Source of the DNA: Flagellimonas taeanensis
Lineage (GTDB): Bacteria > Bacteroidota > Bacteroidia > Flavobacteriales > Flavobacteriaceae
DNA: 64,000 nucleotides
Direction: 5' to 3'
Assembly (NCBI RefSeq): GCF_003584105.1
Contig: NZ_QXFO01000028.1
Location: forward strand, 179,282 to 243,281
Part shown: piece after piece, positions 25,097 to 33,397 of the stretch
Position numbering within the stretch: position 1 is the stretch's first letter
How the letters are laid out: every line of letters starts with the position of its first letter
Translations under genes and position numbers: made by a program
Notes under the pieces: generated by a model
Database searches by the model: none
What the model was told of the DNA's origin: nothing
Seen by the model: the letters and a program-made list of their open reading frames with translations, nothing else

Positions 25097-25132
25097 AATA
25101 GTCCCTTTCAAAAATGAAAGGGATTATTTTTT
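25097..25132 (+). terminator. Intrinsic terminator after the small secreted protein
   Basis: A 14-bp stem (5' arm AATAGTCCCTTTCA, one G-T pair) with an AAAA loop, followed by a T-run. Confidence 0.9.
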
Positions 25133-25159
25133 ATACAATATTCCTTCGTTTTTTCTGTT

Positions 25160-25708
25160 ATGAAATCAATGAAGGATAAATTTACGGTTAGAAAGAAGTT
25201 TATTATTGAAGGGGTTCTGTCATTACTAATAGCAGTTACCCCGTTGATGTTTTATTTCTATAAGTATTTGCCACTCGAAGAAACATGGAGTTTTTTGGGC
25301 ATTGAATTTACGGCCAATGGTTTCAACGATGTGAGTGATGCTTTTTATTATTACTTCAATAAGATTGTCCCCCTTCTACTGCTTATTATTTGGTTCATAA
25401 CTTCAAGAAATTGGTGGTACCATGCCATTCTTATACCCATAGCCATGTACAGCTTTCAATTCTTCAATGTGCTGAATTATGAAAATAGCAAGTTGGATGA
25501 AAACGAAATCCTATACGTTGTTGCCGTAACCATGGTAGTGGTGCCCATTGTATATTTTATAAGGGTCAAATTGGTGGACAAACATGTGCACGGCATCGAT
25601 TTGGAGGCGATGGACACCGAACTCCAGATATTGAAGGAAAAAGAGGAATTGAGAAAGGAAAGGGAGAAACTCGAACAACGGCAAAAGACCCTTTCAAAAA
25701 AAATGTAA
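25160..25708 (+). CDS. Membrane protein with C-terminal coiled coil
   Basis: A 182-residue protein not matched to a named family. It shows about four hydrophobic helices (around residues 14-32, 67-82, 86-102 and 117-134). A strongly charged C-terminal coiled coil follows (LEAMDTELQILKEKEELRKE onward, to about residue 178), probably cytoplasmic. The coiled coil suggests a partner or self-assembly. It lies between the small secreted protein and alanine dehydrogenase on the same strand. The frame and composition are convincing; the role is unknown. Confidence 0.7.
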   Translation: MKSMKDKFTVRKKFIIEGVLSLLIAVTPLMFYFYKYLPLEETWSFLGIEFTANGFNDVSDAFYYYFNKIVPLLLLIIWFITSRNWWYHAILIPIAMYSFQFFNVLNYENSKLDENEILYVVAVTMVVVPIVYFIRVKLVDKHVHGIDLEAMDTELQILKEKEELRKEREKLEQRQKTLSKKM

Positions 25709-25751
25709 ATTTGTTAAATACCCGATGGTATGCTGAACAGATTTACTGCTT

Positions 25752-26951
25752 ATGAACCAGCCTTCTTCCCCTTTTAGCAAACAGCAATTGCTGCCCCAAG
25801 AAGAAACTTTGGAAATCCTCAAACAAAAGGGTGAACTTTTTATAGGAATACCCAGGGAAAACCAATACCAAGAGAAAAGGGTCTGTCTTACCCCCGATGC
25901 CGTAAATGCCATCACAGCGCATGGACACCGGGTGCTTATGGAATCCGGGGCCGGGGATGGTGCCAATTTCTCGGATATCGACTATACCAATGCCGGAGCA
26001 GAGATCACAAGGGATACCAAAAAAGTGTTTTCGTGTTCTATCATCCTCAAAGTAGAGCCCCCCACCCTATCGGAAATCGATTTGATGAACCCACAGACCA
26101 TAGTCATTTCCGCATTACAGATAAAAACCCAGCGAAAGGAATATTTTGAGGTCTTGGCCAGAAAAAGGCTTACTGCCATCGCCTTTGAATTTATACGGGA
26201 CGATGACGGCAATTATCCGGCCGTGCGCTCCCTGAGCGAGATTGCTGGCATATCCTCCATCCTTATTGCTTCGGAATTGATGGCCGCCACGGGCAAGGGC
26301 AATGGCTTGATGTTCGGGAACATCAGCGGGGTACCGCCCGTGGAAGTAGTGATCATTGGAGCGGGGACCGTTGGGGAATTCGCGGCCCGGTCCGCTTTGG
26401 GACTTGGTGCCAACATCAAGGTGTTCGACAATTCCATCAGCAAACTGAGAAATTTGCAGACCAATCTGAACCGAACGGTCTATACCTCTACCATTCAGCC
26501 CAAGAACCTGATAAAGTCCTTGAAACGCTGCGATGTGGCCATTGGCGCCACACGGGGCAAGGACCGCTCTCCCGTCGTGGTGAGCACTTCCATGGTAGAA
26601 AATATGAAAAAAGGCGCAGTGATCATAGATGTGAGCATAGATATGGGCGGTTGTTTTGAAACCTCGGAGGTGACCACGCACACCAAACCCACTTTTGAAA
26701 AATATGGCGTCATCCATTACGGAGTGCCCAATATCCCGTCCCGTTATCCGCGGACCTCTTCCATATCCATCAGCAATATTTTTACACCTTATTTACTCAA
26801 AATCGGTGAGGATGGGGGCTTGGAACACTCGCTACGGTTCGATAAGGGCCTACGCAGTGGCCTATACATGTACCACGGTATCCTGACCAATAAATCGGTG
26901 GGTGAATGGTTTGGACTGAGCTATAACGATATTAACTTTCTTATTTTTTAA
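25752..26951 (+). CDS. ald: Alanine dehydrogenase
   Basis: NAD-dependent enzyme interconverting alanine with pyruvate and ammonia. The AlaDH/PNT N-terminal domain has IGIPRENQYQEKRVCLTPDA and VLMESGAGDGANFSD. The NAD-binding domain has VVIIGAGTVGEFAARSALG (GxGxxG). It is 399 residues, slightly longer than Bacillus Ald (about 370), with a flavobacterial N-terminal extension (MNQPSSPFSKQQLLPQEETL). A TAAATTTG element at 25706-25713 may drive it. It is followed after 6 bases by a small anchored protein. Confidence 0.92.
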   Translation: MNQPSSPFSKQQLLPQEETLEILKQKGELFIGIPRENQYQEKRVCLTPDAVNAITAHGHRVLMESGAGDGANFSDIDYTNAGAEITRDTKKVFSCSIILKVEPPTLSEIDLMNPQTIVISALQIKTQRKEYFEVLARKRLTAIAFEFIRDDDGNYPAVRSLSEIAGISSILIASELMAATGKGNGLMFGNISGVPPVEVVIIGAGTVGEFAARSALGLGANIKVFDNSISKLRNLQTNLNRTVYTSTIQPKNLIKSLKRCDVAIGATRGKDRSPVVVSTSMVENMKKGAVIIDVSIDMGGCFETSEVTTHTKPTFEKYGVIHYGVPNIPSRYPRTSSISISNIFTPYLLKIGEDGGLEHSLRFDKGLRSGLYMYHGILTNKSVGEWFGLSYNDINFLIF

Positions 26952-26957
26952 ATACGC

Positions 26958-27332
26958 ATGGGATTTTTAAGGCGATTGGGATGGTACATGGTTGGACTCT
27001 CCATTGGAATTGTGTTTTTGGTTTTCTTCTTGAAGAAAAAATCCGGAGGTGAAGGCATGGATTTTTGCTATTTTCCCAACTGTAGGGTGTTGAAGGACAT
27101 GCATTCCAAGCCCATCTCCTTTGGAGAGGCCGTTCCACAAGAATATAGGGACACCCTGATGGTCAAATCCATTTTGGCCGATGGGAATGTGGATTTTGGA
27201 AAGAGTGACACCGAGGCAGAGCCCTGTAAAGTCTATTATGTTTCAAAAAAGATTGCGGACCAGAATATGGAACTACAGGTCAGAAACTGTCAGGAAGAAC
27301 TGATTGTTGAAAAAACAGCCCTTCTGAACTAA
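26958..27332 (+). CDS. DUF4258-like small membrane-anchored protein
   Basis: A 124-residue protein with one N-terminal membrane helix (GWYMVGLSIGIVFLVFFL) and a soluble domain containing four cysteines (DFCYFPNCR, EPCKVYYV, RNCQEE). The soluble part resembles DUF4258, a small alpha/beta domain of unknown function. It lies 6 bases after ald, so it is in the same transcript. It ends overlapping the convergent proline dehydrogenase gene by four bases. Confidence 0.7.
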   Translation: MGFLRRLGWYMVGLSIGIVFLVFFLKKKSGGEGMDFCYFPNCRVLKDMHSKPISFGEAVPQEYRDTLMVKSILADGNVDFGKSDTEAEPCKVYYVSKKIADQNMELQVRNCQEELIVEKTALLN

Positions 27333-28501
27333 TCCTCCAATTTCCTTCGTTTCCGTTCTTTTTGTAACAATGCCAACTCCCTAGAAGTTTGCCCGGCGAC
27401 CGAGGTGTTTTCCTCCGCTCTTCGTATCAGATAAGGCATTACATCGCGAACGGGCCCATATGGCACATACTTCACCGCATTGTATCCCAGTGCGGCCAAA
27501 TTGTAGGTAATATGGTCGCTCATCCCGAACAGTTGGCCAAACCAAACATTGTTATCCGAAGGCTTAATGCTTTTTTCTTGCATTTTTGAAATCAGTTTGA
27601 GGCAGCTCTGCTCGTTGTGGGTCCCCGCAAAAAGTACAAACCGGTCCAAATTTTCCATCATGTAGTTGATTGCGGTATCAAAGTTTTCATCGGTCTCTTT
27701 TTTGGAGGCGCAGATGGGGGTTGGGTATTCTTTTTCCTTGGCCCTGTCGTTCTCTTTTTCCATATAGGCACCCCTGACCACTTTGGCCCCAATGCAGAAT
27801 TGTTCCGAAGCGGCAATGTCCCTTAGTTTTTGGATGTAATCCAATCGGTCCCAACGATACATTTGAAAGGTATTGAACACAATGGCCTTCTCCTTGTTAT
27901 ACTTGCGCATCATTTCCAGTACCAGGTCATCGGCGGCATCCTGCATCCAACTTTCTTCTGCATCGATGAGCAGGGACACGTCCAGATCATGGGCTTTTTT
28001 GCAGACTCTGTCAAACCGGTTCACCAACCTGCCCCATTCCGCTGTTTCTTTGTCGTTCAATGCAATACCGGCACTTACTTTTTCGAACAGCTTGAAACGA
28101 CCAAAACCAGTAGGCTTGAACACCGCAAAGGGAATGGCGTCCTTTTCCTTGACAAAATCGAGGACTTCCAAGGTCTTTTCCATGGCAAAGTCGAACTGGT
28201 TGTCCACCTCCTTGCCCTCGGCGGAATAATCGAGGATGGAACTGACCCCCTTTTCATACATTTTATCGATGATAGGAAGGCAGTCCTCTTCGTTCACCCC
28301 ACCACAAAAATGGTCAAAAACTGTGGCCCGGATCAGGCCTTCAACAGGCAGATGGGCCTTTATGGCAAAATTGGTCACCGCAGTGCCTATGCGCACCAGG
28401 GGTTCATTGGCTATCATCTTAAAAAGGAAGTAGGCGCGCTCCAATTGGGAGTCGGTCTTCAGCTCAAAAGCTATTGCGGTATTCTCAAAATTCGGCAACA
28501 T
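27329..28501 (-). CDS. Proline dehydrogenase
   Basis: FAD enzyme oxidising proline to pyrroline-5-carboxylate. A monofunctional 390-residue PRODH with a TIM-barrel: DYSAEGKEVDN, VFKPTGFGRF, LLIDAEESWMQ, FNTFQMYRWDRL, GAKVVRGAYMEKE, and the C-terminal VKYVPYGPVRDVMPYLIRRAEENT, which carries the substrate-binding arginines. The start is ATG 28501 (MLPNFENTAIAF); a TATATTTG element 23 bases upstream supports it over a longer frame. The P5C dehydrogenase gene is not nearby. It is divergent from aroB. Confidence 0.93.
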   Translation of the reverse strand: MLPNFENTAIAFELKTDSQLERAYFLFKMIANEPLVRIGTAVTNFAIKAHLPVEGLIRATVFDHFCGGVNEEDCLPIIDKMYEKGVSSILDYSAEGKEVDNQFDFAMEKTLEVLDFVKEKDAIPFAVFKPTGFGRFKLFEKVSAGIALNDKETAEWGRLVNRFDRVCKKAHDLDVSLLIDAEESWMQDAADDLVLEMMRKYNKEKAIVFNTFQMYRWDRLDYIQKLRDIAASEQFCIGAKVVRGAYMEKENDRAKEKEYPTPICASKKETDENFDTAINYMMENLDRFVLFAGTHNEQSCLKLISKMQEKSIKPSDNNVWFGQLFGMSDHITYNLAALGYNAVKYVPYGPVRDVMPYLIRRAEENTSVAGQTSRELALLQKERKRRKLED

Positions 28502-28523
28502 TATTTGTAATCTATTTAAGATC

Positions 28524-28531
28524 CAAATATA
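28524..28531 (-). promoter_or_regulatory. -7 element of the proline dehydrogenase gene
   Basis: TATATTTG on the minus strand, 23 bases before the start codon; no TTG at the expected upstream distance. Confidence 0.5.
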
Positions 28532-28592
28532 AGTACGGAATCTATAACCTTTTCTATAAAAATAGTCTTTATTTAGTGGCGAAATTGAAATT

Positions 28593-29648
28593 ATGGAATC
28601 GGTCAAATCACAAACTTACGAAGTACATATCGGGGAGTTGGCGCAAGCGGCCCTGAACCAACATATTGCCAAAAAAAACTATTCCAAGATCTTTGTCCTG
28701 GTCGACACCAACACCAAGAAACATTGTTTGCCAGCGTTCAAGAAAATGTTCAGTGTGCCCATCGATTCCATTTTTGAAATCGAACCTGGGGAAGAGAACA
28801 AACATATCCACACCTGTCTTCAGGTTTGGGAGTTCCTGTCCAATTTTGATGGAGATCGAAAGAGTCTCCTGATCAACCTTGGCGGTGGGGTGCTCACCGA
28901 TCTTGGGGGGTTTGTGGCATCCACATTCAAAAGGGGCATCGATTTTATTAACATCCCCACTACCCTGCTTTCCATGGTGGATGCATCCATTGGCGGCAAA
29001 AACGGCGTTGATCTAGGGGCCTTGAAGAACCAAATAGGGGTCATCAACCAACCCCAAATGGTGCTGGTGTTTCCTGAATTTTTAAAAACGTTGGAACCAA
29101 GACAGGTAACGAGCGGTTATGCGGAAATGCTTAAGCATGGACTCATCAGGGATGCTGCCTACTGGGCCGATTTAAAGGAGAAAAACAACTTTTTGGAAGC
29201 TTCCAACATTCAAAGATCCATAGCGATCAAAAACGATGTGGTATTGATCGACCCTACTGAAAAAGGATTGCGCAAGATCTTGAATTTTGGCCACACCTTA
29301 GGGCATGCCATTGAATCCTATTGCCTTGAAAACCCTAATAAGAAGACCCTTCTGCACGGAGAAGCCATCGCCATCGGCATGATCTTGGAAGGCTACATAT
29401 CCCATGAACTCAAGGGATTGCCAAAATTGTCACTTGAAGAGATCAAGGAAACTTTTTTGAAATACTTTGAAAAGGTGGACTTTAGCAAGGATGATATTGA
29501 TGCCATTTTGAAACTTTTGAAGTACGACAAAAAAAACTCCCACGGAGATATCAATTTTGTGCTCCTCCAATCCATCGGTGATGCGATCACGGATATCAAA
29601 GTGCCCGAAGAACTCTTCCAAAAAGCGTTCGACTACTACGGGGAATGA
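28593..29648 (+). CDS. aroB: 3-dehydroquinate synthase
   Basis: Second step of the shikimate pathway, DAHP to 3-dehydroquinate, with NAD and a divalent metal. Motifs: LGGGVLTDLGGFVASTFKRG for NAD binding, IPTTLLSMVDASIGGKNGVD, metal ligands Glu in SGYAEMLKHG and His in NFGHTLGHAIES and LLHGEAIAIGM. At 351 residues it is full length. It stands alone on the plus strand with a 92-base divergent region to proline dehydrogenase. Confidence 0.96.
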   Translation: MESVKSQTYEVHIGELAQAALNQHIAKKNYSKIFVLVDTNTKKHCLPAFKKMFSVPIDSIFEIEPGEENKHIHTCLQVWEFLSNFDGDRKSLLINLGGGVLTDLGGFVASTFKRGIDFINIPTTLLSMVDASIGGKNGVDLGALKNQIGVINQPQMVLVFPEFLKTLEPRQVTSGYAEMLKHGLIRDAAYWADLKEKNNFLEASNIQRSIAIKNDVVLIDPTEKGLRKILNFGHTLGHAIESYCLENPNKKTLLHGEAIAIGMILEGYISHELKGLPKLSLEEIKETFLKYFEKVDFSKDDIDAILKLLKYDKKNSHGDINFVLLQSIGDAITDIKVPEELFQKAFDYYGE

Positions 29649-29710
29649 GGCTTACATATACTGTTTTTTTCAGTTTGCAACTCTCTTGGTTGCCCGTGTG
29701 CAAAAAATCA

Positions 29711-29718
29711 TAGTTTAG
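29711..29718 (+). promoter_or_regulatory. Probable -7 element for the 112-residue protein
   Basis: TAGTTTAG is one base off TAnnTTTG, with TTG 18 bases upstream (29690-29692), which is the usual spacing. Confidence 0.4.
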
Positions 29719-29742
29719 GTCAGAATAAAACAACTGACCATT

Positions 29743-30081
29743 ATGAAACGAATATTGATCGACTACAAAAAGTTGGACCACAAAGTGGCCGCAACCTTGA
29801 TTGACTCTTACCCTGATGGCTATGGGGACGATGACATCCTGACCATAAAAAAACCTAATGGAGAAATCCTGGAAGCTGTGGAAGTGAGGACGGATGACAC
29901 TATTTATCTTGTGAAAATAAGCAAGAGCCTATCCAATTTCATGGCCAACTTTGAAGAAACCATGGAAAAGGAATTGGACAGGGATTTTGACCTTGAGCCT
30001 GTTCCAGATTTCGAAGAAGGATCTTTCCGTGATCTGGTCTCAGAATCCGATGACCTAGACAACAATGGTCTTTTAAATTGA
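29743..30081 (+). CDS. Conserved acidic small protein
   Basis: A 112-residue soluble acidic protein with no signal peptide. The N-terminal half (KRILIDYKKLDHKVAATLID) predicts alternating strands and helices; the C-terminus is Asp/Glu-rich (MEKELDRDFDLEPVPDFEEG). It resembles a hypothetical protein common in Flavobacteriia as far as I recall, without known function. It has its own promoter-like element and converges on a DinB gene with only one base between stops. Confidence 0.65.
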   Translation: MKRILIDYKKLDHKVAATLIDSYPDGYGDDDILTIKKPNGEILEAVEVRTDDTIYLVKISKSLSNFMANFEETMEKELDRDFDLEPVPDFEEGSFRDLVSESDDLDNNGLLN

Positions 30082-30082
30082 G

Positions 30083-30601
30083 CTAAACCAAATATCGCTC
30101 CTTTATAATCCGCAGATGGTGGGCTTGGTGCCCGCAGATAATAAAACCCATTGCCCCCACACTCATGGGAGAGCCACTGGCAACACCTTTGAGTTTCAGC
30201 ACATCTTCATCAAATGATCTGAAAAGAGTAATGGTGGAATCCCGAACAGCCTTGTATTCTGCCATCAAATCTGGTATTGTTCTGACGCCAGCATTGGAAT
30301 AGGGCACAAATAAATCCTGGTCAAAACCCGGCAAGTCGGCCTTGTCGTTTCTCGCAAAGCGCAACGCCCGGTACTGAAAAATTCTTTCGGCATCCAGGAT
30401 GTGCATCAAAACCTCTGCCAAGGTCCATTTGCCTTCTGCATAGAAAAAGGAAAGCCTGTCTTCTGGAATTTGCTCCATAAGGGACAAAAATTCCTCTTCC
30501 CCGTTCACCAATACATCCATTAGAGAAACTTCCCCTAACGCCGTGATATAGGTATGATAATAAGGATTGTAGTCAGAAGTGGGCAACTCTGAAAGAAGCA
30601 T
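30083..30601 (-). CDS. DinB-family protein (second copy)
   Basis: A 172-residue DinB_2-type four-helix bundle with metal-binding histidines in LAEVLMHILDAERIFQY and ICGHQAHHLRIIKERY. Typical landmarks are GKWTLAEVL near residue 58 and the C-terminal GHxxHHLxII motif. The substrate is unknown. It is only distantly similar to the DinB protein in the his operon. It follows the Lrp-type regulator by 18 bases, so regulator and DinB gene may form a pair. Confidence 0.82.
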   Translation of the reverse strand: MLLSELPTSDYNPYYHTYITALGEVSLMDVLVNGEEEFLSLMEQIPEDRLSFFYAEGKWTLAEVLMHILDAERIFQYRALRFARNDKADLPGFDQDLFVPYSNAGVRTIPDLMAEYKAVRDSTITLFRSFDEDVLKLKGVASGSPMSVGAMGFIICGHQAHHLRIIKERYLV

Positions 30602-30619
30602 CGTACTGTTGGGAGTGTG

Positions 30620-31099
30620 TTAGAGTTCGTTGAAGATCGTGTGCATCAAACGCTTTTTGTCGTTGATGCTCTCTTCCAACGAAATCATGGTTTCCGTTCT
30701 GCTGATACCGTCTATGTCATCGATCTTGAAGATGATGTTCTTGGCATGGGTGGTATCCTTGGCCCTGATCTTACAGAAAATATTGAATTTTCCTGTAGTG
30801 ATGTGCGCAACGGTAACGTATGGAATCTGGTTGAGCCTTTCCAGCACAAACTTGGTCTGATGGGTCTTTTCTAGAAAAATGCCCACATATGCTATAAAGG
30901 AATAGCCCAGTTTCACATAGTCCAAGGTAAGCGAAGAACCTCGAATGATTCCAGCTTCTTCCATTTTTTTCACCCTAACGTGGACCGTACCCGCCGAAAT
31001 CAACAACTTTTTGGCAATGTCGGTAAAGGGTGTACGGGTGTTGTCTATCAACATGTCCAATATCTGGTGGTCAACTTCGTCTAGCTTAACTTTATTCAT
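30620..31099 (-). CDS. Lrp/AsnC-family transcriptional regulator
   Basis: A 159-residue regulator with an N-terminal winged helix-turn-helix (KLDEVDHQILDMLIDNTRTP, AKKLLISAGTVHVRVKKMEE) and a C-terminal RAM domain (FIAYVGIFLEKTHQ onward) that binds amino acids or other small ligands. The start is ATG 31099; a TAATTTTG element at 31117-31124 on the minus strand lies 18 bases upstream, so an upstream in-frame extension is not used. The ligand and targets are unknown; the divergent or neighbouring peptidase and DinB genes are possible targets. Confidence 0.93.
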   Translation of the reverse strand: MNKVKLDEVDHQILDMLIDNTRTPFTDIAKKLLISAGTVHVRVKKMEEAGIIRGSSLTLDYVKLGYSFIAYVGIFLEKTHQTKFVLERLNQIPYVTVAHITTGKFNIFCKIRAKDTTHAKNIIFKIDDIDGISRTETMISLEESINDKKRLMHTIFNEL

Positions 31100-31116
31100 T
31101 ATCTTGAAATTTTCAG

Positions 31117-31124
31117 CAAAATTA
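31117..31124 (-). promoter_or_regulatory. -7 element of the Lrp-type regulator gene
   Basis: TAATTTTG on the minus strand fits TAnnTTTG and fixes the start codon at 31099. No clear -33 TTG is seen. Confidence 0.5.
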
Positions 31125-31199
31125 GTGAAATAAGAAAATTTGCGTAATAAAAATGGTTCTTTTTTAAATAAAATGCAAGAATGCTCAGTGAATAGTTGC

Positions 31200-32303
31200 T
31201 TATTTCTTGGTTTGAAGCAGTAAATTAACAATCATTCTGTCCGAAATCCCTGAAGCAAAATCCTTGGAATCAACACATTCTAGGTTTTTGTGTCCGTAAA
31301 ACCCTTCAAGAGGTCCCGTTTCAACGATTTCAGGTTCAAAAATGATTTTTTCCCCTTCCAGCACTTCCTTATACCGAATTCCGACCACTTGTTCGTCCAA
31401 TTCCGGGTTTAGGGTGCTTGGATTTTTCACCAAAACATCAAAAAAAAGTTTATCGTTCTCGGGAATCTTGAAATAATCCTCGGAACTGAAATCAGCTATC
31501 TTGTCCAGGGCAATGGTTCGCAAAGCTTCAACGAGGGCCAAGAAAATGTATTCCCGGGTTTTTTCCCTCTCATAGTCCCCTGGAAAATGCCCGGCCTCGA
31601 ACAGAATGGTGGGTGTGCCCGTCATCTGAAAGGCGTCGCCCACGCAATTGTCATTAAACCCGTCATCGTATCTTCCCACCTGCCCCGGAATGAGCCTTTG
31701 GAGCAAGGTGTCCATGGCCACAATGATCTTCATGGCAGTCTCACGGGTGGGAGTCACATCCCGCTCTTCATTGCTTGCAGGGGACAAAAAGGATACTGTG
31801 GCAGGCTTGTCCGTGGCGCCTGCACTGAAAAGTGTTCGTTGGTCGTGAAGGTTGAAACAATAATGAGGTTGGAATTCTTCAAAGAGCTGTCGTAGGGCTT
31901 TGCTTTCTGGCTGGGTGAGCATCTTTGCGTCCCTATTAAGGTCAACCCCGTTCTTATTCGCTCGGGTATATGCCTTGGCACCATCTGGATTGAGCATGGG
32001 AACGATCATAAGTGTACAGTTCTCCAATATGTGTTCTGCGAGAGAATCATCCGATTGCAGGTAATTGACCATGTCCCAGACCGCCTTTGTGGTCGTGGAC
32101 TCGTTACCGTGCATTTGGGACCACATCAAAACCTTTCTGTGCCCACTTCCAATTTTAAATGCATAAAGAGTTTTCCCGTCCACAGAATTTCCAAATGCTA
32201 TAAGAGGAACGGGCAATTTAGAAAAACAGGTTTTCTCCAACATCTCTTGGGTGATATACCTTCCTGTTATGGAGGGTTCTTTGTATGCGGAATGATCGAT
32301 CAC
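31200..32303 (-). CDS. M14-family zinc carboxypeptidase
   Basis: A metallopeptidase of the M14 family, 367 residues. Zinc ligands His and Glu are in WSQMHGNESTTT, the third His in CFNLHDQRTLFSAG. Arg and Asn for substrate carboxylate binding lie in NKNGVDLNRDAK, and the catalytic Glu is in TILFEAGHFPGDY. There is no signal peptide, so it is probably cytoplasmic and may act on muropeptides or small peptides. The start is taken at GTG 32303, because a TTG/TATTTTTG promoter lies inside the longer frame that begins at GTG 32360. Confidence 0.88.
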   Translation of the reverse strand: MIDHSAYKEPSITGRYITQEMLEKTCFSKLPVPLIAFGNSVDGKTLYAFKIGSGHRKVLMWSQMHGNESTTTKAVWDMVNYLQSDDSLAEHILENCTLMIVPMLNPDGAKAYTRANKNGVDLNRDAKMLTQPESKALRQLFEEFQPHYCFNLHDQRTLFSAGATDKPATVSFLSPASNEERDVTPTRETAMKIIVAMDTLLQRLIPGQVGRYDDGFNDNCVGDAFQMTGTPTILFEAGHFPGDYEREKTREYIFLALVEALRTIALDKIADFSSEDYFKIPENDKLFFDVLVKNPSTLNPELDEQVVGIRYKEVLEGEKIIFEPEIVETGPLEGFYGHKNLECVDSKDFASGISDRMIVNLLLQTKK

Positions 32304-32322
32304 TTCACTTTCTATTTGACCA

Positions 32323-32349
32323 CAAAAATAGCTATGTATTATTTTACAA
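32323..32349 (-). promoter_or_regulatory. Promoter of the M14 peptidase gene
   Basis: TATTTTTG (32330-32323 on the minus strand) with TTG sixteen bases upstream (32349-32347), the same spacing as the his promoter. It places the start of transcription downstream of GTG 32360. Confidence 0.65.
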
Positions 32350-32533
32350 TTGTAACTCACTTGGAATTTAAATGTTTACATATGTAGTAACTAGAATTCA
32401 ATGGATTGGCCGATATATTACATTTGTAACGCATTTTAAATTGTAATAATGTATTTATTTTATTATCAGTAACATAGTATTATTTATTTAATGTATTTGT
32501 TTTGATTATAGATAAGGTAATTAAAAGTTTCTA

Positions 32534-32550
32534 CAGATTTTTAAAATCTG
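32534..32550. promoter_or_regulatory. Palindromic operator candidate upstream of HTH gene
   Basis: CAGATTTTTAAAATCTG is a perfect palindrome with 8-base arms around one central base. It lies 5 bases upstream of a TACATTTG element (32556-32563), between the -33 and -7 positions, where a repressor would block the promoter. Confidence 0.5.
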
Positions 32551-32555
32551 ATTTG

Positions 32556-32563
32556 TACATTTG
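32556..32563 (+). promoter_or_regulatory. -7 element of the HTH regulator gene
   Basis: TACATTTG, 20 bases before the GTG start. A second TACATTTG at 32577-32584 runs into the start codon and is less suitable. Confidence 0.5.
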
Positions 32564-32583
32564 AAACAAGTAAATTTACATTT

Positions 32584-32976
32584 GTGGATGAAGAGATAAT
32601 TTCCCGGATTCAAACCGTCATTGCCCACTACGGTTTGTCGGTTTCTGCTTTTGCCGATGAGATCGGGGTGCAGCGTTCCAGCATTTCACATTTGCTCAGC
32701 GGCAGGAACAAGCCTAGTTTGGATTTTGTGATGAAACTGGTGAACGCCTACCCTGAGGTAAACCTGTATTGGTTGTTAAAGGGTGAAGGTGGTTTTCCAG
32801 AAAGTACATCTACAATAGCGGAAAGCCACAAAACTGCTGAGCCTGAAGAAAAGGTAGCGGCTCAATCGGCTGATGCTCCATCACCAATTAAGGAAGTCGC
32901 TCACAATCCCCCACACACCATTGTCCTGCTTTTTGAGGATGGGACATTTCAAACCTATAAAGGCAAAAAAGATTGA
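32584..32976 (+). CDS. Cro/C1-type helix-turn-helix regulator
   Basis: A 130-residue protein. Residues 5-65 form an XRE-family DNA-binding domain (LSVSAFADEIGVQRSSISHL as helices 2-3, SGRNKPSLDFVMKLVNAYPE), followed by LYWLLKGEGGF, a continuation common in flavobacterial members. The rest is a low-complexity Ala/Glu/Pro linker and a short conserved tail (TIVLLFEDGTFQTYKGKK). The start is GTG 32584. A perfect palindrome upstream suggests self-regulation. The targets are unknown. Confidence 0.85.
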   Translation: MDEEIISRIQTVIAHYGLSVSAFADEIGVQRSSISHLLSGRNKPSLDFVMKLVNAYPEVNLYWLLKGEGGFPESTSTIAESHKTAEPEEKVAAQSADAPSPIKEVAHNPPHTIVLLFEDGTFQTYKGKKD

Positions 32977-33007
32977 CCCATTCGAGTTCTTTCCGTTTCT
33001 TTGTGTT

Positions 33008-33385
33008 ATGGTAAAATATCTCTTTTCTGGACTGGCCCTATTGTTATTTTTTGCTTGCGGAGAAGCCCCACAGCGCAACTGCACCGATTTCAAAACTGGC
33101 ACGTTCACCTTTACCGCCACCATCAACGGGGAGGAAAAGACAACCACCTTTCATAGGACTTTGGATATTGAAGTGGACGAGTTTGAGGGCAAAAAGGATT
33201 CTTCCTCCATCCGATGGATCAACGACTGTGAGTATGTCCTAAAGAATTTGGACCCAAAGAACAAGGCAGAGGAAAAATCCGTCCATATCAAAATTCTGAG
33301 CACTACGGAGTCCTCCTATACTTTTGAATACGGTGTTGTCGGGGATACAAAGAAATTCAAGGGCACTGCCCACAAAATCCAATAA
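33008..33385 (+). CDS. Small lipoprotein near the parE-parC genes
   Basis: A 125-residue lipoprotein: signal peptide with lipobox LLFFACGEA (Cys 17), then a small beta-rich domain with CTDFKTGTFTFTATINGE, SSSIRWINDCEYVLKNLDPKN and SYTFEYGVVG. The family sits close to DNA topoisomerase IV genes in Flavobacteriia, and as I recall database entries sometimes carry that name although the protein has no topoisomerase domain. It follows the HTH gene after 31 bases. The start is ATG 33008; the same frame is open upstream but overlaps the HTH gene. The function is unknown. Confidence 0.78.
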   Translation: MVKYLFSGLALLLFFACGEAPQRNCTDFKTGTFTFTATINGEEKTTTFHRTLDIEVDEFEGKKDSSSIRWINDCEYVLKNLDPKNKAEEKSVHIKILSTTESSYTFEYGVVGDTKKFKGTAHKIQ

Positions 33386-33397
33386 GGTTAAACGAAT

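Noticed and set aside
32304..32360. Longer N-terminus of the M14 peptidase from GTG 32360
   Set aside because: A TTG/TATTTTTG promoter lies inside this stretch and the extra residues do not look conserved.
33008..33385. Naming the small lipoprotein DNA topoisomerase IV
   Set aside because: It has a lipoprotein signal and no topoisomerase domain; the name seems to come only from the neighbouring parE/parC genes.
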